From assembly GCA_029262315.1 (NCBI GenBank), contig JAJCZP010000237.1, forward strand, positions 1-64,000: 64,000 nt of DNA, given 5' to 3'. Below the pieces are notes generated by a model, which did no database searches, had not been told where the DNA came from, and worked only from the letters and a program-made list of their open reading frames with translations. Positions 60,147-64,000 of this stretch are shown piece after piece (the first letter of the stretch is position 1; each line of letters starts with the position of its first letter). The translations under genes and the position numbers were made by a program. This stretch comes from Deltaproteobacteria bacterium. Lineage in GTDB: Bacteria > Desulfobacterota > Binatia > UTPRO1.

Positions 60147-61316
60147 TTGGCCACCCTACTGCCACTGGACGGCGTGACCGTGCTCGACTTCTCGACGGTC
60201 GGACCAGCTTCACGCTGCTCGCGCATCCTCGGCGACTACGGCGCCACGATCGTGAAGGTCGGCGCGCCCCCACGGAAGGGCGGCGTGCAGATCCAACCGC
60301 CGTTCTTCAGCTACAGCGCGGGACGGGGCACGAAACGCGTGCTCATCGACCTCAAAGCCCCCGAAGGCAAAGCGGCCTTCCTCCGCCTCGCCACCAATGC
60401 CGACGTCATCATCGAGAGCTTTCGCCCGGGCGTCGTCGCCCGACTCGGCATCGGCTACGACGACGTTCGGGCCCTGAATCCTCGCATCATCTACTGCTCG
60501 ACGAGCGGCTACGGGCAAACCGGCCCGTACGCGAAATGGGCGGGCCACGACATCAACTACCTCGGGCTCGGCGGGTACCTCGCCTGCAGCGGACGGCGGG
60601 CGGATGGCGGCCCTCCCCTCCCCGGCGCGACCGTCGCCGACAGCGCCGCGGGCGGCATGCATGCCGCCATGGCGATCCTGGCCGCACTGCACGGTCGCCA
60701 CACGACGGCGGAAGGGACTTACCTCGATGTCGCCGTCGCCGACGGAGTGCTGTCGCTCATGTCGCTACACATCGACGAGCATCTCGCGACCGGTGCCGAA
60801 CCCGGTCCGGGAACGAACATCCTGACCGGTCGCTACGCCTGCTACGACACGTATCAGACTCGCGACGGCAAGTGGCTCGCAGTCGGCGCCATCGAGCCCG
60901 CGTTCTTCGCCAATCTCTGCGCGGCGCTCGGCCTCGACGCGCTCGTACCGCACCAGCTCGACGACGACCGGCAGCAGGAGATCCGCACGGCCTTCCAGCA
61001 GAAGTTTCGAACGCGCGATCGTGAGGAATGGATCGCCGAGCTGGCAGCGCGCGACACCTGCGTGACGCCCGCATACACGGTCTCCGAGCTCGTGGCGGAT
61101 CCCCATTTGGCAGCACGCCACGCCTTCGTCGAGGCCGAGCACCCGCGCGAAGGGACGTTCCGCCAACTCGGCTCGGTGCTTGCCGGTGGCGATCGCGAGC
61201 GCGCGCGCTACGACGTCCCGGATGCCGCCGTGACCGACACGGACAACCTGTTGCGCGCGGCGGGCCTCGCCGACGCGGACATCGAGCACATGCGCGGCCA
61301 AGGCATCGTCGCCTAA
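60147..61316 (+). CDS. CaiB/BaiF-family CoA transferase or racemase
   Basis: A 389-residue class III CoA transferase family protein. It starts LPLDGVTVLDFSTVGPASRC; YYD-like segments, RGTKRVLIDLKAPEGK and IESFRPGVVARLGIGYDD follow. GATVADSAAGGMHAAMAILAAL holds the catalytic Asp. The size and EAEHPREGTFRQLGS ending are close to alpha-methylacyl-CoA racemase. The start is TTG 60147, 8 bp after the previous stop. It lies between two acyl-CoA dehydrogenase subunits, so it probably acts on the same branched acyl-CoA, for example 2-methyl epimerisation. Confidence 0.9.
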   Translation: MATLLPLDGVTVLDFSTVGPASRCSRILGDYGATIVKVGAPPRKGGVQIQPPFFSYSAGRGTKRVLIDLKAPEGKAAFLRLATNADVIIESFRPGVVARLGIGYDDVRALNPRIIYCSTSGYGQTGPYAKWAGHDINYLGLGGYLACSGRRADGGPPLPGATVADSAAGGMHAAMAILAALHGRHTTAEGTYLDVAVADGVLSLMSLHIDEHLATGAEPGPGTNILTGRYACYDTYQTRDGKWLAVGAIEPAFFANLCAALGLDALVPHQLDDDRQQEIRTAFQQKFRTRDREEWIAELAARDTCVTPAYTVSELVADPHLAARHAFVEAEHPREGTFRQLGSVLAGGDRERARYDVPDAAVTDTDNLLRAAGLADADIEHMRGQGIVA

Positions 61317-61362
61317 CGGCAACGAGAGCATCGCAACGGATTTACGGAAAGGACACCCCGCA

Positions 61363-62517
61363 ATGGATCTGGATTTCACCGAAGAACAGAACATGCTCCG
61401 CGACACCGTGCGCGGCCTCTGCGAGCAGTATTGCGATGTCGCCGTCGTCCGGAAGCTTGAGGACGACCCGACCGGCTATCCGCGCGATCTGTGGACGAAG
61501 ATGGGCGAGCTCGGTGTAATCGGCCTGATGCTTCCCGAGGCGCACGGCGGTGGCGCGCAGTCCGCGCTCGAAGGCGCGATCGTCTTCGAAGAGATCGGGC
61601 GCGCCCTCGCGCCGACGCCGCTCTTCGCGAGCGCCATCATGACCGGCGGCGTCCTGGCACGGGCGGGCAGCGGCGAGCAGCAAGCCGCATGGCTCCCGAA
61701 AATCGCGGCGGGAACCGCTATCGGCACACCGGCCTGGCTCGAGCCCAAAGGGGGCTTCGGTCCGCGGGGCGTACAGCTCGTCGCGACACCTGACGGCGAC
61801 TCCGTCCGGCTCACCGGAGAAAAGCGCCACGTGCTCTTCGCGAGTGCCGCAGACCGCCTGCTCGTCCTGGCTCGCACGGGCGCGAACGACACCGACGTGG
61901 ATCTCTTCCTGGTCGACCCGAACGCGCCCGGAGTCACGCTGACGCAGCAGTACTCGATGGCATCCGACACGCAGTACCATGTGGCCTTCAACGACGTACG
62001 CGTCCCGATGAGCGACCGCATCGGCGCAGCGGGCTCGGGTTGGGCGACGTGGGATGCCACGATGCACCAGGGTATCATCATGCTGGCGGCAGAAGCCGCC
62101 GGCGGTGCCGGCCGGGCGCTCGAGATGACCGTCGACTATGCGAAGACGCGCACGCAGTTCGACAAGCCGCTCGGTGCCTTCCAAGCCATCTCTCACTACT
62201 TGGCCGACGGCTCGACCGAAGTCGATGGCGCCCAAACGCTCGTCTCGGAGGCCGCCTGGGCACACGCCGCCGGAAAGTCCGTCGCACGGCTCGCACCCAT
62301 GGCGAAGCTCTTCGCCTGCCGCACCTTCCGGAGCGTCACCGCGATGGCGCAGCAGGTCCACGGCGGGATCGGTTTCACGATCGAGTTCGACATCCAGCTC
62401 TTCTTCCGCCGCGCGAAGCAACAGCAGATCTCCTGGTGGGACACGCGCTATTTGGAGGAACTCGTCGCGGCAGCGGTGCTCGACGGCGACGCACCCATCC
62501 GCCTCTCGGCGTTCTGA
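61363..62517 (+). CDS. Acyl-CoA dehydrogenase (beta-like subunit of a paired set)
   Basis: A 384-residue acyl-CoA dehydrogenase-like protein. The N-terminus (MDLDFTEEQNMLRDTVR) and C-terminus (HGGIGFTIEFDIQLFFRRAK) are intact, but the middle flavin motif is GTPAWLEPKGG rather than the usual EPxAGSD. No residue in the C-terminal loop clearly acts as catalytic Glu. This is the pattern of the less conserved partner of heteromeric FadE pairs. It lies 46 bp after the CoA transferase and 4 bp before the XdhC gene. It probably associates with the 58957 product. Confidence 0.9.
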   Translation: MDLDFTEEQNMLRDTVRGLCEQYCDVAVVRKLEDDPTGYPRDLWTKMGELGVIGLMLPEAHGGGAQSALEGAIVFEEIGRALAPTPLFASAIMTGGVLARAGSGEQQAAWLPKIAAGTAIGTPAWLEPKGGFGPRGVQLVATPDGDSVRLTGEKRHVLFASAADRLLVLARTGANDTDVDLFLVDPNAPGVTLTQQYSMASDTQYHVAFNDVRVPMSDRIGAAGSGWATWDATMHQGIIMLAAEAAGGAGRALEMTVDYAKTRTQFDKPLGAFQAISHYLADGSTEVDGAQTLVSEAAWAHAAGKSVARLAPMAKLFACRTFRSVTAMAQQVHGGIGFTIEFDIQLFFRRAKQQQISWWDTRYLEELVAAAVLDGDAPIRLSAF

Positions 62518-62521
62518 GCAC

Positions 62522-63658
62522 ATGCACGAGGTGCGCGCCGACCTCGACCGCTGGCAGCACGCCGGCGAGTCGATCGCCCTAGCCACGTTGGTCCGCGTCC
62601 GACGCGCGGCACCCCGGAAGCCCGGGGCACGCATGCTCGTCACGGCTAGCGGTAAGATCGCGGGGTCCGTAAGCGGAGGCTGTGTCGAAAGCGACGTCGC
62701 TGCGCATGCCGCCGAGGTGCTGGCCGCGGGTAGCGCCCGCATGGCACACTACGGCATCGCCGACGACGTGGGGCTCGACGTCGGCCTGAGCTGCGGCGGC
62801 TCGATCGACGTCCTGATCGAGCCCTTCGAGACCGATACCTCCTGGGCCGCGCTTGATGAGGCTGTCACCAGCCGTACCCCCGCCGTGCTCTGTATCGCTC
62901 TGGCTCCGCGGGCGCTCCTTGGACGACGCATGACTGTCCACGCCGACGCGGCGGGCGCCACGACGGCCGGAGCGATCCACCCGGCGCTCGACGACGCGAT
63001 CGCCGATACCGCGCGCACACTCCTCGCCACCGGCGGCACGACCGAGATCACCCTGCCACACGACGGCACCGAGGCGACGATCTTTTTCGAAACGTTCGCG
63101 CCCCATGCTCAACTCGTCATCGTCGGCGCGACCGAGGCCGGCATGCATCTCGCGCGGATGGCCACGAGCCTCGGTTTCCGGGTGACGGTGATCGACCCGC
63201 GCGGCGTCTACGCCACCCCCGAACGCTTCCCGGACGCGGCCCTCATCCAGGCATGGCCCGACGAAGCGCTGCGCGCGTTTCCACTCGATCCCTGGTCGTA
63301 CGTCGTCACGCTCACCCACGATGCGAAATTCGACGTTCCAACCCTGGCGCATGCGCTGCGGTCGCCGGCGCGTTACGTCGGCGCCATGGGGAGCCGACGT
63401 ACCCACGATGGCCGGAAGGACGCGCTCCGGGCGGAGGGCTTTACCGACACGGATCTGCGGCGCGTGCATGCACCGATCGGGCTCGCCATCGGGTCGCGTA
63501 CGCCCGCCGAGATCGCCCTTTCGATCCTGGCCGAGATCGTCGCCGTCCGGTCTGGCAAGGACATGCGCCCGAGCGAGCCCGTGACCACGCCAGCCGGGGT
63601 CTCTGCCCAGCCGATCGCAACCGCCAAAACAACCGCGACAACGGGCACGATCGCGTGA
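62522..63658 (+). CDS. XdhC/CoxF-family molybdoenzyme maturation protein
   Basis: A 378-residue protein. GSVSGGCVESDVAAHA and GLSCGGSIDVLIEPF are the XdhC N-terminal motif. A Rossmann-like C-terminal domain follows (LVIVGATEAGMHLARMATSLGF, VTLTHDAKFDVPTLAHAL, and the late GSRTPAEIALSILAEIVAVRSGK). XdhC binds molybdenum cofactor and inserts it, with sulfuration, into xanthine dehydrogenase-type enzymes. It overlaps the next gene by GTGA. No Mo hydroxylase is in the window; one may lie beyond 64000. Confidence 0.93.
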   Translation: MHEVRADLDRWQHAGESIALATLVRVRRAAPRKPGARMLVTASGKIAGSVSGGCVESDVAAHAAEVLAAGSARMAHYGIADDVGLDVGLSCGGSIDVLIEPFETDTSWAALDEAVTSRTPAVLCIALAPRALLGRRMTVHADAAGATTAGAIHPALDDAIADTARTLLATGGTTEITLPHDGTEATIFFETFAPHAQLVIVGATEAGMHLARMATSLGFRVTVIDPRGVYATPERFPDAALIQAWPDEALRAFPLDPWSYVVTLTHDAKFDVPTLAHALRSPARYVGAMGSRRTHDGRKDALRAEGFTDTDLRRVHAPIGLAIGSRTPAEIALSILAEIVAVRSGKDMRPSEPVTTPAGVSAQPIATAKTTATTGTIA

Positions 63659-64000
63659 ACGAGCCCGCGACCTCCATCATGGGACTCGTCCTCGCCGCGG
63701 GATGCTCGGCACGCATGGGTCGGCCAAAGCAGCTCCTTCCACTCAATGGTCGGCCACTGCTTCAACACGTCATCGACGCGGCAATGGCGGCCCAGGAACT
63801 GACCAGCGTCACCGTCGTGCTCGGTCACGCGGCCGATGAAATCCGGGCCGCGCTCGAGCTTTCGTTGCGCGACGTCCACGTGATCGTGAACCCACGATAT
63901 CGGGAAGGACAGAGCACCTCGCTCCGCGCGGGGCTCGCGGCCGCCCCCGCGCGCGTTGCTGCCGCTGCCGTCCTCCTCGGCGATCAGCCGAGTCTCGCAC
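63655..64000 (+). CDS. mocA: MocA-like molybdenum cofactor nucleotidyltransferase (cut by window end)
   Basis: The N-terminal 115 residues of a nucleotidyltransferase. LAAGCSARMGRPKQLLPLNG is the signature of MobA/MocA-type proteins; LLGDQPSL holds the metal-binding Asp. MocA transfers CMP to molybdopterin to make the cytosine dinucleotide used by Mo hydroxylases. It starts at GTG 63655, overlapping the XdhC stop. XdhC and MocA together point to a Mo hydroxylase downstream. About 80 residues are missing past the edge. Confidence 0.88.
   Translation, partial: MNEPATSIMGLVLAAGCSARMGRPKQLLPLNGRPLLQHVIDAAMAAQELTSVTVVLGHAADEIRAALELSLRDVHVIVNPRYREGQSTSLRAGLAAAPARVAAAAVLLGDQPSLA

Noticed and set aside
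1-64000. Mobile elements, phage genes, tRNA or rRNA
   Set aside because: No transposase, integrase, terminal repeats, tRNA-like TpsiC/anticodon pattern or rRNA segment was recognised on either strand.

Overview
The window is a dense, high-GC bacterial chromosome segment (about 60 genes, intergenic gaps mostly under 150 bp, frequent ATGA/GTGA stop-start overlaps, many GTG starts). No rRNA, tRNA, transposase, phage gene or CRISPR array was recognised. The gene mix is F420-dependent LLM oxidoreductases, many short-chain dehydrogenases, several acyl-CoA dehydrogenases, CaiB-type CoA transferases, a P450, a SufS/SufU pair, type IV minor pilins and a zinc-finger plus histone-fold protein. This suggests an aerobic, lipid- or terpenoid-degrading member of a deltaproteobacterial-like or Binatota/Myxococcota-like lineage. 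The lineage is inference only; no marker gene in the window fixes it.

Layout. 1-6244 (minus): F420 oxidoreductases, MBL hydrolase, IVD-like acyl-CoA dehydrogenase, zinc-finger/histone-fold protein, Zn alcohol dehydrogenase, SDR. 6322-8490 (minus): a coupled minor-pilin operon (FimT/GspH, PilV, PilW, PilX types). 8623-10956 (minus): NSS symporter and Gfo/Idh/MocA oxidoreductase. 11116-16381 (plus): SDR, a membrane protein, then a three-gene sugar-phosphate module (LsrF-type aldolase, ribulose-phosphate-3-epimerase-like protein, class II aldolase/SDR fusion). 16404-20606 (minus): membrane glycosyltransferase, EamA transporter, LeuB, cupin. 20657-28540: FAD-linked oxidase, exported DsbA-like protein (minus), SufS/SufU, a small conserved protein, acyl-CoA synthetase, crotonase. 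28615-31547: two exported acidic-tail proteins flanking a DUF6502 protein, with operator-like repeats between them. 31928-36461 (plus): HDOD protein, SthA transhydrogenase, aldehyde dehydrogenase, DUF4136 lipoprotein. 36438-45597: amidohydrolase, rearranged CoA transferase, SDRs, aldehyde dehydrogenase, P450. 45663-52465 (plus): hydroxyacid dehydrogenase, TetR, MBL protein, sulfotransferase, Gfo/Idh/MocA protein, SDR, PhyH dioxygenase. 52475-58693: GT39-like protein, arylsulfotransferase-like protein, class I amidotransferase, Zn dehydrogenase, beta-propeller lipoprotein. 58957-64000 (plus): paired acyl-CoA dehydrogenase subunits around a CoA transferase, then XdhC and a MocA-like protein cut by the window end.

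How the genes fit together. Most of the window reads as peripheral catabolism. Alcohols are oxidised by Zn-ADH, SDRs and P450 to aldehydes, then to acids by two aldehyde dehydrogenases, activated by the acyl-CoA synthetase or CoA transferases, and shortened by acyl-CoA dehydrogenases and crotonases. Control appears local, for example a TetR gene linked to a palindrome in the P450 divergent promoter. The most unusual items are the zinc-finger/histone-fold protein (2824-3336), the DUF6502/DUF5666 acidic-repeat locus (28615-31547), the Lys-Ser-Gly tail on a minor pilin, and the aldolase/epimerase/aldolase-SDR module.
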